Assembly: GCA_963715045.1 (NCBI GenBank)
Contig: CAVQRC010000004.1
Coordinates: 372,001 to 436,000 of the forward strand
Direction: 5' to 3'
Origin: CAVQRC01 sp963715045
GTDB taxonomy: Bacteria; Planctomycetota; Planctomycetia; Pirellulales; Lacipirellulaceae
Length of the DNA: 64,000 nt
In this document: in pieces, positions 18,344-27,559 of the stretch
Layout of the letters: the number at the start of each line of letters is the position of its first letter
How positions within the stretch are numbered: the stretch's first letter is position 1
Translations under genes and position numbers: made by a program
The notes under the pieces: model-generated
Told to the model about the DNA's origin: nothing
What the model saw: the letters and a program-made list of their open reading frames with translations, nothing else
Databases searched by the model: none

Positions 18344-20113
18344 TCACTGCGCCGAATAGAGCAGTTTCAAATTCGGGGCTATTTCGACCAGCTCGTTGCC
18401 TACCAGCTTTTTGATCTGAGCCGTCGTCTTGCATTTCATCGATTGTCGAAAGACGCGTTCAGCGTGCCCAATCTCGATGTGACTGGCGAGTTCCTTGATC
18501 GTCGGGATGAAGGCCGGGCTCATACTGAAACTGCGCAGGCCCATCCCTAGCAGCAACAAGAAACTTCGCGGGGAGCCGGCCATTTCACCGCACAGCGTGA
18601 CGGGTCGTCCGGCGGCGTTGCAGGCTTGGATCACATCCGCCAGCACGCGGAGCACGGCCGGGGAAAGTGGTTCGCAAAGATGGTTGACCTTGGGATTGTC
18701 GCGATCGGCGGCCATCAAGTACTGGATCAGATCATTCGATCCAATGGAAACGAAATCGACGACGTCCAGCAGCGCTTCGATCGAGACCGCCGCGGCCGGC
18801 ACCTCGAGCATCAGACCCAGCGGGACGGCTTTCTCGGGCTGGCCGGCCGCTTCCAACTCGCGACGAATTCGGCGAACCATCGCCCGCACCCGCCGCATCT
18901 CCTCCAGGGTCGTGATCATCGGAAACAGTAAGCGGACCTTCGCCTTGCTGCCGACTGCGGTGGCCGCCTGCAGGATCGCGCGAATCTGAGCGGCAAAGAA
19001 CTCGGGATGCTCGAATGAAAGTCGGATCGACCGCCAACCCATGAAGGGATTCGCTTCACGTCCGTGTCCGAAGAAAGGCACCGTTTTGTCCCCGCCCAGA
19101 TCGAGCGTGCGAATCGTGATCATCTTGTTGGGACTGGCCGAAATGATCTTGCGATACGCTGCCAACTGCTCTTTTTCGGTGGGCAGAGATTCGTGCGTGA
19201 GGAACAGGTATTCGGTGCGATACAGCCCCACGCCGCTGGCTCCCATCGCCAGGGCCGCCTTGGCGTCTCCGATCCCGTTTACATTCGCCAACAGTTCGAG
19301 CCTGGTTCCATCCGCGGTTCGCGCCGGCGAGTTGCGATTGGCAGCCAGTTCATCTTTCAGATGAAAATACTCGCGCTCGAGTTTGCGATAAGCACTTTCG
19401 GACTCGGCGTCGGGATTGATCAGCACGAGTCCTTCGCGGCCGTCGACCACCACCGTATCGCCGGACTTCACGCGGCGGAGGATCCCCGCCACGCCGGAAA
19501 CGGCCGGAACGCCTCGGCTGCGGGCGAGAATCGCAGCGTGACTCGTCTGCCCCCCGGTCTGGGTGACGATTCCGGCCATTTGCCGCTTGGCCAGCAGCAT
19601 TACGTGCGACGGCAGCAGTTCGTCGGCGACGAGTACGAGTGGGCCTTTGAGGGCCGGTGACCTGGAACGGAGGACGTCGCTGAGCTCCGCGCTCAGCCGG
19701 ATCACGACGTCACGGACGTCGGCCAGCCGTTCTTTGATGTACTGATCTTTGGTGCGGGCGAATAGCGACGTGTATTCATTGAGAAGTTGGTGGAGTGCAG
19801 CGGACGCAGACAGGTGGTTCATCGCCACCGACTGCTGGACTTTTGCGGTCAGGGTGGGGTCATGCAGGATGGCTTCGTGAGTCTTGAAGATCGCCGCTTC
19901 CTCTTCGCCGACCTGTTGCGAGACTTTCTTTTGCAGCGTCCGCAAGTCGCTGGCGACTCTGTCTCGGGCGGCGGCGAATCGGGCCAGTTCCTGCTGCACG
20001 TTTTCGGCACCGACCAGGCCTGCCCCTTCCTGAATGAAAACCTCGTGGATGCAATAGGCCCTGCCGACGGCGACTCCGGGGGACACGGCCAATCCTCGCT
20101 TCATCGTCCGCAT
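18344..20113 (-). CDS. ptsI: Phosphoenolpyruvate-protein phosphotransferase (PTS enzyme I)
   Basis: 589 residues, close to the usual enzyme I length. The protein takes phosphate from PEP onto a His and passes it to HPr. The N-terminal phospho-His site is TGGQTSHAAILARSRGVPAV with His192. The PEP-binding TIM barrel contains GVGLYRTEYLFL, LDLGGDKTVPFF, MLEVPAA and the C-terminal GSNDLIQYLMAADRDN and LCGEMAGSP motifs. No GAF domain is present at the N-terminus, so it is enzyme I rather than PtsP. No HPr or EII gene is nearby, so it may serve a regulatory or Hpr-kinase-type system, an inference only. Starts at ATG 20113; the alternative ATG at 20104 is possible. Confidence 0.95.
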   Translation of the reverse strand: MRTMKRGLAVSPGVAVGRAYCIHEVFIQEGAGLVGAENVQQELARFAAARDRVASDLRTLQKKVSQQVGEEEAAIFKTHEAILHDPTLTAKVQQSVAMNHLSASAALHQLLNEYTSLFARTKDQYIKERLADVRDVVIRLSAELSDVLRSRSPALKGPLVLVADELLPSHVMLLAKRQMAGIVTQTGGQTSHAAILARSRGVPAVSGVAGILRRVKSGDTVVVDGREGLVLINPDAESESAYRKLEREYFHLKDELAANRNSPARTADGTRLELLANVNGIGDAKAALAMGASGVGLYRTEYLFLTHESLPTEKEQLAAYRKIISASPNKMITIRTLDLGGDKTVPFFGHGREANPFMGWRSIRLSFEHPEFFAAQIRAILQAATAVGSKAKVRLLFPMITTLEEMRRVRAMVRRIRRELEAAGQPEKAVPLGLMLEVPAAAVSIEALLDVVDFVSIGSNDLIQYLMAADRDNPKVNHLCEPLSPAVLRVLADVIQACNAAGRPVTLCGEMAGSPRSFLLLLGMGLRSFSMSPAFIPTIKELASHIEIGHAERVFRQSMKCKTTAQIKKLVGNELVEIAPNLKLLYSAQ

Positions 20114-20298
20114 CGGCTTAAATCACCCTGATCGAGAGGAAGCGAATCAACAACGCACAAGGGAACAGATCGTTGGTAACGGATAAGTCATCAAGCATCC
20201 TCCGGTCGACCACCACCAGCCTGCTGGCTCGGGATCGCGGAGCGGGCGACGGTGCCGGCCCCACGGCGGGTAGCCCGCTCCTTTCCGGTCGCCCGTCT

Positions 20299-21138
20299 TC
20301 ACAGCCACAGGTGCAGGCGGCCGTCGAGCATGTCGGGGACGCGTTTCTCAACCATTCGTCGAACCGTGTTGCTGTGGTAACGGGCGCTCATATGTCCGGC
20401 GACGATCAATTCATTCTGGAAGCGATCGCGGCGGGCCAGGATATCGTCGAGGTGGGTGTGACCGAACTTGTGAATCTTCTCTCGCCGGTGCTCGGGCGTG
20501 ACGAACGTCATTTCACAAATCAGGATTTGTGCCTGGTACATGGCCGGGCAGTCATCCAGTCCACCCGGAGCGCTGTCTCCCAGGTAAGCCACGATCGGTT
20601 TGCGTCGTTCCTCGGTGACCTCGGTTCCGGAAAGTCTCAGATCCCGGATCTCTTCACCGGTCAGCTCATGGTACGCGGGCTTGAGCTTGCGTCGTCGTTC
20701 CCAGACCACAAACCCCAGCGAAGGAATGCGGTGCTGGGTCGCCGAGACCGTGACGACGAGTTCGCGCGAGAGTTCAATTTCATCGCCCGCCCTCAAGGGC
20801 ACCAGGTTGCATGGCATTCGTCCGCGATCGATCAGGGTGAACTGCTTCAGGATCTGGCGAACCGGATCGAGCGTTTCCGCGGGTAGGTAGATGGTAGGGG
20901 GATCCATTTTCATCATCCGCCGGCGGGCCACGTAAACCGGCAAAGCCACAATGTGGTCGAGATGGCCGTGAGAAACGAACCACGTCTCGGTCCCCATGAA
21001 CGACCACGGTTGGGCGCCGAGGTCGAATCCGACCTTCAGTTCGGGAAACCGCCAATAGGTCTGGACTGCCGCTCGCGAATAACCTTCGATCGTGATGTTC
21101 TTGTGCTTCAGGGTTTTGACCGGAAGGTTCTTGATCAT
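20299..21138 (-). CDS. Metallo-beta-lactamase-fold hydrolase, ribonuclease Z-like
   Basis: 279 residues from the ATG at 21138; the open frame extends further upstream but that extension crosses repeat C and has no protein character. The metal site is ETWFVSHGHLDHIVALP, with His57, His59, Asp61 and His62 in the HxHxDH arrangement, plus YLGDSAPGG and the closing VAGHMSARYHS. This layout fits RNase Z/ElaC-type phosphodiesterases that trim tRNA 3' ends, but the protein is short of some tRNase Z elements, so a related MBL hydrolase is possible. It follows scpA on the same strand across repeat copy C. Confidence 0.82.
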   Translation of the reverse strand: MIKNLPVKTLKHKNITIEGYSRAAVQTYWRFPELKVGFDLGAQPWSFMGTETWFVSHGHLDHIVALPVYVARRRMMKMDPPTIYLPAETLDPVRQILKQFTLIDRGRMPCNLVPLRAGDEIELSRELVVTVSATQHRIPSLGFVVWERRRKLKPAYHELTGEEIRDLRLSGTEVTEERRKPIVAYLGDSAPGGLDDCPAMYQAQILICEMTFVTPEHRREKIHKFGHTHLDDILARRDRFQNELIVAGHMSARYHSNTVRRMVEKRVPDMLDGRLHLWL

Positions 21139-21222
21139 GCTTGCTCTCAACAGACGCCAGGGCCCCAATCGTCCCCGCCAGACGTGAATCCATCGATCGC
21201 CGGCGGTACGCGCCGGTGGGCA

Positions 21223-21310
21223 TTCAGAGCCGATCCGAAAACCGGCTTCAGCGATCAGATTCCTCGGCTGTGGGAAACGCTCATTGAGGTTTTTGGACAG
21301 GTACTCAGTG
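21223..21310 (-). repeat. Inverted-end intergenic repeat, copy C (supplies the scpA stop codon)
   Basis: On the minus strand: left end CACTGAGTACCTGTCC, core CACAGCCGAGGAATCTGATC, right end GGTTTTCGGATCGGCTCTG. The TGA inside the left end is the in-frame stop codon of scpA. Confidence 0.8.
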
Positions 21311-22075
21311 CGCGGCTGGATGGTCGTAGGTATCTGCGAGCGACAAGTTGAGCGGCTGGTCATTCGGGCCGCGAAAAATCTCGATCCGGCCAAAGTCGCG
21401 TGTCTGCTCCGCGCGAACATGGCCGTGTCGAACGAGTTCAAGTACCGCGAGGAACACGGAAATAATCGTCGTTTTGTGTACGATTCCCGTGAACAGGTCG
21501 GCGAAATCGAGCGACTGAGCGGATTGAAGTCGCTGGTAAATCCGTTCCATAAACACGTGAATCGGGGTGTCGTCGTAGACAATGCTTGTTTCCCTGGCTG
21601 CGGGCGAGTCGCGCAAGACTCGGGCCACGGCCGTGACAAGATCCCACAATTCGACTTCCTGGATCGCCTGTTCCGCTACGTCAATCTGCCGCGGCGGCAG
21701 ATCGTCCGCCGCGCGGGCGAATCGCTGCTGCCACTCGCGACCGCGCTCATCGAGCATGCTGGCCGCGTCGCGATACTCCTTGTAGGCAAGGAGTCGCTGC
21801 ACGAGTTCCTCCCGGGGATCCTCAACCTGGTCCTCCACTTCGTCGCAGCGGGGCAAAACCATTCGCGACTTGATTTCGATCAGCGTGCTTGCCATGTCGA
21901 CAAAATCGCCGACGGCGTTGACGTTGATCTGTTCCAGCACTTCCAGGTGTGCGAGGAATTGCTCGGTAACGGCCAAAATGGGAATGTCAATGACATCCAG
22001 CTCGTGTTTGCGAACCAGGTACAGCAGTAAATCGAGTGGACCGCTGTATACATTGAGCGAAACGCCAAACTCCAT
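21305..22075 (-). CDS. scpA: Segregation and condensation protein A
   Basis: 256 residues from the ATG at 22075 (a GTG ten codons upstream is possible). ScpA is the kleisin subunit that binds SMC heads and ScpB during chromosome condensation. The N-terminal kleisin motif FGVSLNVYSGPLDLLLYLVR is diagnostic, followed by ELDVIDIPILAVTEQFLAHL and TLIEIKSRMVLP. The C-terminal winged-helix is seen in TTIISVFLAVLELVRHGHVR. No scpB or smc gene is adjacent. The stop codon falls at the edge of repeat C. Confidence 0.95.
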   Translation of the reverse strand: MEFGVSLNVYSGPLDLLLYLVRKHELDVIDIPILAVTEQFLAHLEVLEQINVNAVGDFVDMASTLIEIKSRMVLPRCDEVEDQVEDPREELVQRLLAYKEYRDAASMLDERGREWQQRFARAADDLPPRQIDVAEQAIQEVELWDLVTAVARVLRDSPAARETSIVYDDTPIHVFMERIYQRLQSAQSLDFADLFTGIVHKTTIISVFLAVLELVRHGHVRAEQTRDFGRIEIFRGPNDQPLNLSLADTYDHPAAH

Positions 22076-22230
22076 TGCCGATCCCTGTATTGCTCGCTGG
22101 CTCACCTCGTTCGCTCACCGGTCTCTGGCTCACCCGGTTCAGTCGCTAGAATATCACGCACCCGCACGCGATATAAGGCGTCCCTCCGCATCCGCGGTGG
22201 GGGAAGCATTACAGCCGAGGTGAAATACAC

Positions 22231-22794
22231 ATGGATTGGGACCGACTCTGGGCACCCTGGCGGATGAGTTACATTCGTGGTGAGGCGGGCGACGATCGGC
22301 AGTCGGTCGCCTCGATGCGGCTGCTCGAGGGGGCGAATGCCGAGTGTTTCATGTGCCAGGCCGCCGTTGCGGCGGATTCCTCTGAAGTACGGCAGGCGGC
22401 GGATCGAGCGCGACTCGTCATTGAGCGGACGCCGGACACACTGGTGATGCTGAATCGATACCCCTACAGCAATGGCCACTTGCTGGTCGCTCCCCGCCAG
22501 CACCGTGGCGAGTTGGACGAGATCGCCGTCGATGTCCATGACGCGATCCAGGAGAGACTACGCCATTTCGTCGGCCTGCTCCGGCGGCTCATGCAGCCTG
22601 ATGGATTCAACATCGGGTTGAACCTGGGTCGGGCGGCCGGGGCCGGCGTGCCCGGACACCTCCACTGGCATGTCGTTCCGCGGTGGAACGGAGATCACAA
22701 CTTCATGACGCCCCTGGCGGGAACACGCGTCATCCCGCAGGCCCTGGAAGAACTCTACCAGCTTCTTCGGGAAGAAATCCAGGACGAAGGCTGA
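22231..22794 (+). CDS. HIT family nucleotide-binding hydrolase/transferase
   Basis: 187 residues. The His triad is GVPGHLHWHVVPRWNGDHNF, placed near residue 145 as in Ap4A-type HIT proteins, and the N-terminus has the MDWDRLWAPWRMSYI segment common to bacterial Ap4A phosphorylase-like members. A Cys pair (ECFMCQ, residues 47-50) matches the zinc-associated CxxC seen in this subgroup. Likely cleaves dinucleoside polyphosphates or nucleotidyl adducts. The stop is 5 bp before the dGTPase start, so the two genes form an operon. Confidence 0.92.
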   Translation: MDWDRLWAPWRMSYIRGEAGDDRQSVASMRLLEGANAECFMCQAAVAADSSEVRQAADRARLVIERTPDTLVMLNRYPYSNGHLLVAPRQHRGELDEIAVDVHDAIQERLRHFVGLLRRLMQPDGFNIGLNLGRAAGAGVPGHLHWHVVPRWNGDHNFMTPLAGTRVIPQALEELYQLLREEIQDEG

Positions 22795-22799
22795 GCGGC

Positions 22800-23939
22800 A
22801 TGCCGACAAACTTGCCCCCGTCCGTCGCCGCCCGCGAAGCAGCGTTGTTGGCGCCTTACGCGATGCACAGCCTCGATTCGCGCGGCCGACATCACGAAGA
22901 GCCGCAGCATCCCTATCGCAGCCCCTACCAGCGCGATCGCGACCGGATCATTCACTGCGCCGCTTTCCGCCGCCTGAGCCATAAGACTCAGGTCTTTACC
23001 GGTGAACTCGGAGACTACCACCGCACACGATTGACGCACACTCTGGAAGTGGCCTCGATCGCCCGCACGATCGCCAGAGCCTTGAGACTCAACGAAGATC
23101 TCGTCGAGTCGCTGGCGTTGATGCATGACATGGGCCATCCTCCTTTTGGTCATGCCGGTGAAGATGCACTCAACGAGTGTTGCCAGGAACAGGGAGGGTT
23201 CAACCACAACGCTCAGGCGCTCCGGATCGTGGAACGCCTCGAGGTGCGCTATGCCCCGTTTGACGGCCTTAATCTCTCTCAGGAGATCCTCGAGTCGCAG
23301 CGGTTTCGCGTAAGGCAACGCAAGGACGCCACGTCAAACACCGCACCGCTGCTCGAGGCCCAGGTCGTCGATGCGGCCGACAGCATTGCGTATGACTCGC
23401 ATGACGCCGACGACGCCCTCGAAATTGGCTTGCTCGAATTACCGGACCTGCTCGAGATACCGCTCTGGACCCAGGCGGCCGAGGTGATCCGGGGCAGGTA
23501 CGGCCACCTGGATCAGCAGTTGCTACGGCAGGTGATCGTGCGAGAGCTCATCGACCAGTTGGTAGGCGACGCGGTTGCCGTCGCCCAGCAACGGATCCTC
23601 GACGCCCGGATCGAAAGTGTCGACGATGTCCGCAAGAGTGGGACGATCATCCAGGCCAGTCCGGAGATGGCCGCCAAGAAAGGTGAACTCGAGTCGTTCC
23701 TCTACCATCGGGTGTACCGCCATCCGGCCGTCCTTGAGCAACGCCTGGCCGCGCAACAGGCGCTTCGAGAAATGTTTGCGGATCTCACGCAGGGCCACCG
23801 CCCATTGCCACCCGAGCTATGCCGCATCGCAGCTTCCGAAGGCCCTGTGCGGGCAGCCATCGACTATTTGGCCGGATTGACCGACCGTAACGCGTGGCGG
23901 CAGTTTCGCCAGCGGGAGGGTGCCCCCCGGGAGGGCTAG
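22800..23939 (+). CDS. dgt: Deoxyguanosinetriphosphate triphosphohydrolase-like protein
   Basis: 379 residues. The ATG at 22800 is preferred over the long upstream frame because it lies right after the HIT gene stop and starts the family-like N-terminus. HD-domain residues are RIIHCAAFRRLSHKTQVFTG, RLTHTLEVASIARTIAR, the metal-binding LALMHDMGHPPFGHAGEDAL and later VVDAADSIAYDSHD. The family hydrolyses dNTPs to deoxynucleosides plus triphosphate. Coupled with the HIT gene, this suggests nucleotide-pool clean-up, an inference from adjacency. Confidence 0.93.
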   Translation: MPTNLPPSVAAREAALLAPYAMHSLDSRGRHHEEPQHPYRSPYQRDRDRIIHCAAFRRLSHKTQVFTGELGDYHRTRLTHTLEVASIARTIARALRLNEDLVESLALMHDMGHPPFGHAGEDALNECCQEQGGFNHNAQALRIVERLEVRYAPFDGLNLSQEILESQRFRVRQRKDATSNTAPLLEAQVVDAADSIAYDSHDADDALEIGLLELPDLLEIPLWTQAAEVIRGRYGHLDQQLLRQVIVRELIDQLVGDAVAVAQQRILDARIESVDDVRKSGTIIQASPEMAAKKGELESFLYHRVYRHPAVLEQRLAAQQALREMFADLTQGHRPLPPELCRIAASEGPVRAAIDYLAGLTDRNAWRQFRQREGAPREG

Positions 23940-24041
23940 AACGGGGTCCGCCCGCTGTTAGAATAGCGCCTGAAGAATCTCTCCCTCCGTACTGTTTGCC
24001 CTTCTCCAAAGCCACGAGCTGCTCGACTCGTCCGGTTGCCG

Positions 24042-25094
24042 ATGCCTCTGATCATCCTTCGAGCCGTGTACTTGATGGTCGCCGTGGCCCTGGCCTTCCA
24101 ACTCGTCAATTCCGAGTTGCTCGCCGGCGCAAACAGCTTGCTCCCGTGGCTGGCCTTCATCGCCGTACTTGCCATCGCGGTCGGCGTAATCGTTGCCGAC
24201 GTCCGTATCCGCGAAAAGCAGCTCGACCTCATCTCGGCCGTCTACTTCGGCCTCGTGATCGGTTTGTTCTTGACGTACATCCTCAGCCTGGCCCTCACGC
24301 CCTGGTTTCCCGAAGATCCCACAGGCCTGAAGTCCTACCCCGCGAAATGGATTCAGCAGTGGTTGCAGCTCTTGATCGGGACCGTGAGTTGCTACACCTG
24401 TATCAGCGTCCTGATGCAGACCCGCAACGACTTTCGCTTCATCATTCCCTACGTCGAGTTTGCCAAGGAGATCAAGGGGCTTAAACCGTGTGTGCTCGAC
24501 ACGAGCGTTGTGATCGATGGTCGGATTGCCGACCTCGTCGAAACGAACGTGATCGACAATCAGTTGATCATGCCCCAGTTCGTGATCGGCGAGTTGCAGA
24601 CGATCGCCGACAGCAGTGATCGGATGCGACGCAACCGGGGCCGTCGCGGGCTCGATGTGCTGAATCGGCTGCGGTCCGACGCGACCGTCGACATCACGAT
24701 TTTCGAGCGGGAGCTGCCCGAGTTCGCCGGACAGACGGTCGACCTGAAGTTGGTGCTGCTGGCCAAGCATCTCGATGGCAAAGTCGTCACGAACGATTAC
24801 AACCTCAACAAGGTCGCGAAACTTCACCAGGTCGGCGTGATCAACGTCAACGACATCGCCAACGCTCTGAAGCCGGTGTTTTTGCCGGGAGAACAGTTGC
24901 AGGTGCGGCTGATCAAACCGGGAGAGGAGTCGGGTCAGGGTGTGGGATATCTCGAGGATGGCACGATGGTGGTCATCGAAGGGGGCCGCGAGCATATCAA
25001 CAAGACGGTCGAAGCGGCCGTCACCAGCGTCCTGCAGACGGCTGCCGGGCGGATGGTCTTCGGCAAGTTCGAACGCACCATCCCTGACCCCTGA
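24042..25094 (+). CDS. PIN/TRAM domain integral membrane protein (YacL-like)
   Basis: 350 residues from the ATG at 24042 (a TTG two codons upstream is possible). The N-terminus holds about four membrane helices (residues 1-130, such as AVYLMVAVALAFQLV and YFGLVIGLFLTYILSLAL). Next comes a PIN nuclease domain starting CVLDTSVVIDGRIADLVETN with further acidic residues near VTNDYNLNKVAKL. A C-terminal TRAM domain (LPGEQLQVRLIKPGEESGQG, GYLEDGTMVVIEGG) closes the protein. This is the layout of YacL/ComC-type proteins of Firmicutes and Planctomycetes; it probably binds or cleaves RNA at the membrane, but its role is not established. Confidence 0.9.
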   Translation: MPLIILRAVYLMVAVALAFQLVNSELLAGANSLLPWLAFIAVLAIAVGVIVADVRIREKQLDLISAVYFGLVIGLFLTYILSLALTPWFPEDPTGLKSYPAKWIQQWLQLLIGTVSCYTCISVLMQTRNDFRFIIPYVEFAKEIKGLKPCVLDTSVVIDGRIADLVETNVIDNQLIMPQFVIGELQTIADSSDRMRRNRGRRGLDVLNRLRSDATVDITIFERELPEFAGQTVDLKLVLLAKHLDGKVVTNDYNLNKVAKLHQVGVINVNDIANALKPVFLPGEQLQVRLIKPGEESGQGVGYLEDGTMVVIEGGREHINKTVEAAVTSVLQTAAGRMVFGKFERTIPDP

Positions 25095-25126
25095 TCCCAG
25101 ATCCCCGACCCCTGATCCCTGCCCTA
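25082..25126. repeat. Short degenerate tandem repeat (CCCTGATC type)
   Basis: Between the PIN/TRAM gene and argS, about six 7-8-bp units resembling CCCTGACC and CCTGATCC run together, overlapping the end of both genes. The PIN/TRAM stop codon falls within it. Confidence 0.6.
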
Positions 25127-27118
25127 AATTCTCTCGGCGACTTCGATTCCGAGGCAACTCAGCCCGGTTTGCAGGGTCCGGGCGGTGAGGTCGCAAAGCA
25201 TCTGGCGGCTCGTCCGCACGATCTCGTCGGGCTCGTTATTGACGTGGCAGGCGTCGAAGAATGTCGAGAATCGGCTGGCGAGTTCGAACAGGTAATTCGT
25301 GAGATGGTTGGGGCGATAGTCACTGGCGACGCGGAGGAGGGCCTCTTCGAAGCGGAGGATTTCCAGGGCGAGTGCCCGCTCGGCCGGGTGTGGGAACACG
25401 AAGGTCCCGCCCCGGTTGCGGACTTCTTCGGGTGAGGTACCCCCCTTGGCGAAGATGCTCTGCACGCGGGCGTAGGAGTACTGCATGTAAGTCGCCGTAT
25501 TTCCGGTCGTGGCGACCATCTTGTCGTAGCTGAAGACGTAGTCGCTGGTGCGGTTGTGGGCGAGGTCGGCGTACTTGATCGCTCCGATGCCCACGGTTTC
25601 AGCCACGCGTTGGCGTTCCAGGGACGAGAGCAATGGCTCCGGGCGCTCGTCGTCGTTGCTGCTGACAACCACCCATGCGTGCCGAACTGCTTCGTCGAGC
25701 AGGCTCGTCAACCCGATGGCCGTGCCGCTGCGGGTCTTGTACGGACGTTTGTCTTCGCCGAGCACGGTCCCGAAGCTCACATGGGCGAGTTCGACGTCCG
25801 TGTAGCCCCACTTTCGGGCGGTCGCGAAGAGCTGCTCGAAATGCAGTGACTGACGGTGATCGACGACGTACAGGATGGCGTCGGGCTGGAATTCCTGCAT
25901 CCGGTACTGGATCGTCGCCAGATCCGTGGTGGCATAGAGAAACGCGCCATCCTGTTTCTGAATGATCATCGGCGTGGCGAAGCCTTCGAGAAACACACAC
26001 ACCGCGCCTTCGCTCTCGGTTGCGATTCGTTTCGCCTTCAATTCCCGGACCACGGCGGCCAGGCGATCGTGATAGAAACTCTCGCCCAGCGAATGGTTGA
26101 AATTGGTTCCCAGCCGCTGATACGTCGCTTCGATTTCTTCGCAGCAGGGATAGAGGAATTCCTCCCACAGCGACCGGTTGGCAGGATCGCCGGCGTGCAG
26201 CAGGGCCGTCTCGCGAAGTACCGCGGCGGCGATATCGGGATGCGCGCGAGCCGCGGCGGCGAGTTCCGGCTGGCCTTCGACGGCGGCCAGTCGCTGGCGA
26301 CACCGCTCGAGTTCGGCATCGATCTTGGCCAGCCGATCCGTGGCCTGCCGCAGTTGCTTCTGGTGTTTGCCGGCGGTCTGCTTGTCGTCCGGCAACGCCG
26401 CGGCCCGCAGGCCCTCGAGTTCGGCGACCGCTGCTTCTCGACGCTGTTCGAGGGCACCCATTTGGGTGCTGCGAATCTCGTGATACTCGACCAGCTGATT
26501 CACGAACCGATAGAGACGCCCCAGTTCCTCGACCGGACGCTCGCGATAGACTTCGACGTTCCGAAAGTGTTTGTAGCCGTAAAGGATCATCCCGAATTGC
26601 GTGCCCCAGTCGCCGATGTGGTTGTCGCTGATCACGCGATTGCCCAGGAGACGCAGGATGCGGTACAACGCGTCACCGATGACGGTCGAGCGAATGTGGC
26701 CCACGTGCATCGGCTTGGCAACGTTCGGCGAAGAATAGTCGATCAAGATCGTTCGCGGGGTGGCGACCTGCGAGACTCCCAGTCGCTGTTCATCCGCGAA
26801 GGCGTGCCCCAGTTGTGTCGCGATCCAGTCGTCGCTGAGACGCACGTTGATAAACCCGGGGCCGGCGATTTCGGGAGCGGCCGCGAGCGAACCGAGATCG
26901 AGCTGTCGGCAGATCTCCGCCGCGATTTCGCGAGGAGCTCGCTTCAACTGCTTGGCCAATGGCATCGCCAGGTTGGCCTGGTAATCGCCGAACTTCGGGT
27001 CCTGGCTGGGCAGCACGAGGTCGGCCAGCGCGGCGGCGTCGAGATCCTGGCCGGCACTCACGGCGACTTTACGGACGGCTTCGAGAAATCGATTCCGCAA
27101 CAGGCCCAATACGTTCAT
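25124..27118 (-). CDS. argS: Arginyl-tRNA synthetase
   Basis: 664 residues. It charges tRNA-Arg with arginine. The N-terminal Arg-tRNA synthetase domain (residues 1-110) is followed by the class I HIGH-type motif in SSPNVAKPMHVGHIRSTVIG. The KMSKS region is relaxed, as is common in ArgRS. The C-terminal anticodon-binding domain carries TATYMQYSYARVQSIF and ends LQTGLSCLGIEVAERI. An inserted helical segment (about residues 210-290, LEQRREAAVAELEGLRAAAL) is longer than in E. coli. It lies 24 bp downstream of rsfS on the same strand. Confidence 0.97.
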   Translation of the reverse strand: MNVLGLLRNRFLEAVRKVAVSAGQDLDAAALADLVLPSQDPKFGDYQANLAMPLAKQLKRAPREIAAEICRQLDLGSLAAAPEIAGPGFINVRLSDDWIATQLGHAFADEQRLGVSQVATPRTILIDYSSPNVAKPMHVGHIRSTVIGDALYRILRLLGNRVISDNHIGDWGTQFGMILYGYKHFRNVEVYRERPVEELGRLYRFVNQLVEYHEIRSTQMGALEQRREAAVAELEGLRAAALPDDKQTAGKHQKQLRQATDRLAKIDAELERCRQRLAAVEGQPELAAAARAHPDIAAAVLRETALLHAGDPANRSLWEEFLYPCCEEIEATYQRLGTNFNHSLGESFYHDRLAAVVRELKAKRIATESEGAVCVFLEGFATPMIIQKQDGAFLYATTDLATIQYRMQEFQPDAILYVVDHRQSLHFEQLFATARKWGYTDVELAHVSFGTVLGEDKRPYKTRSGTAIGLTSLLDEAVRHAWVVVSSNDDERPEPLLSSLERQRVAETVGIGAIKYADLAHNRTSDYVFSYDKMVATTGNTATYMQYSYARVQSIFAKGGTSPEEVRNRGGTFVFPHPAERALALEILRFEEALLRVASDYRPNHLTNYLFELASRFSTFFDACHVNNEPDEIVRTSRQMLCDLTARTLQTGLSCLGIEVAERI

Positions 27119-27142
27119 CGGCGATCCTATCTACCGAGGCCA

Positions 27143-27559
27143 TCAGGCCCCTTCGAACGACTCGGCCTGCCAGGGGAGCTCGACCGGTTTCGCTTCGGCC
27201 CACAGATGTTCCAAATCGTAGAATTCGCGGGCTTCCGTTTCGAACAGATGAATCACGACCGACCCGTAATCGAGCAGGATCCAGCGACTCTCCCGATAGC
27301 CTTCGATGCCCATCCGCTCGTCGCCCAACTCGTCCTCGAGAGTGTGATCGATCTCTTCGCTCATCGCGTGCAGTTGGCGGCGACTGGTGCCCGTCGCGAT
27401 CACGAAATAATCGAACAAAGGCGTCGCGAGGCGCATATCAAGGACAGCCACGTCGCGTCCACGGTTTTCCGCCGCGGTACGGGCGGCGGCCAATGCCAGC
27501 CGCAGGCTTCGGTCTTCGCGAGTCTGAGGGGAATCGCCGGGAATCGTGGCTGTCTCCAT
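27143..27559 (-). CDS. rsfS: Ribosomal silencing factor RsfS
   Basis: 138 residues. RsfS binds ribosomal protein L14 and blocks subunit joining under starvation. The core is RDVAVLDMRLATPLFDYFVI, ATGTSRRQLHAMSEEID and the ending YRESRWILLDYGSVVIHLF with REFYDLEHLW. The start is ATG at 27559. It precedes argS with a short gap, so they are probably co-transcribed. Confidence 0.95.
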   Translation of the reverse strand: METATIPGDSPQTREDRSLRLALAAARTAAENRGRDVAVLDMRLATPLFDYFVIATGTSRRQLHAMSEEIDHTLEDELGDERMGIEGYRESRWILLDYGSVVIHLFETEAREFYDLEHLWAEAKPVELPWQAESFEGA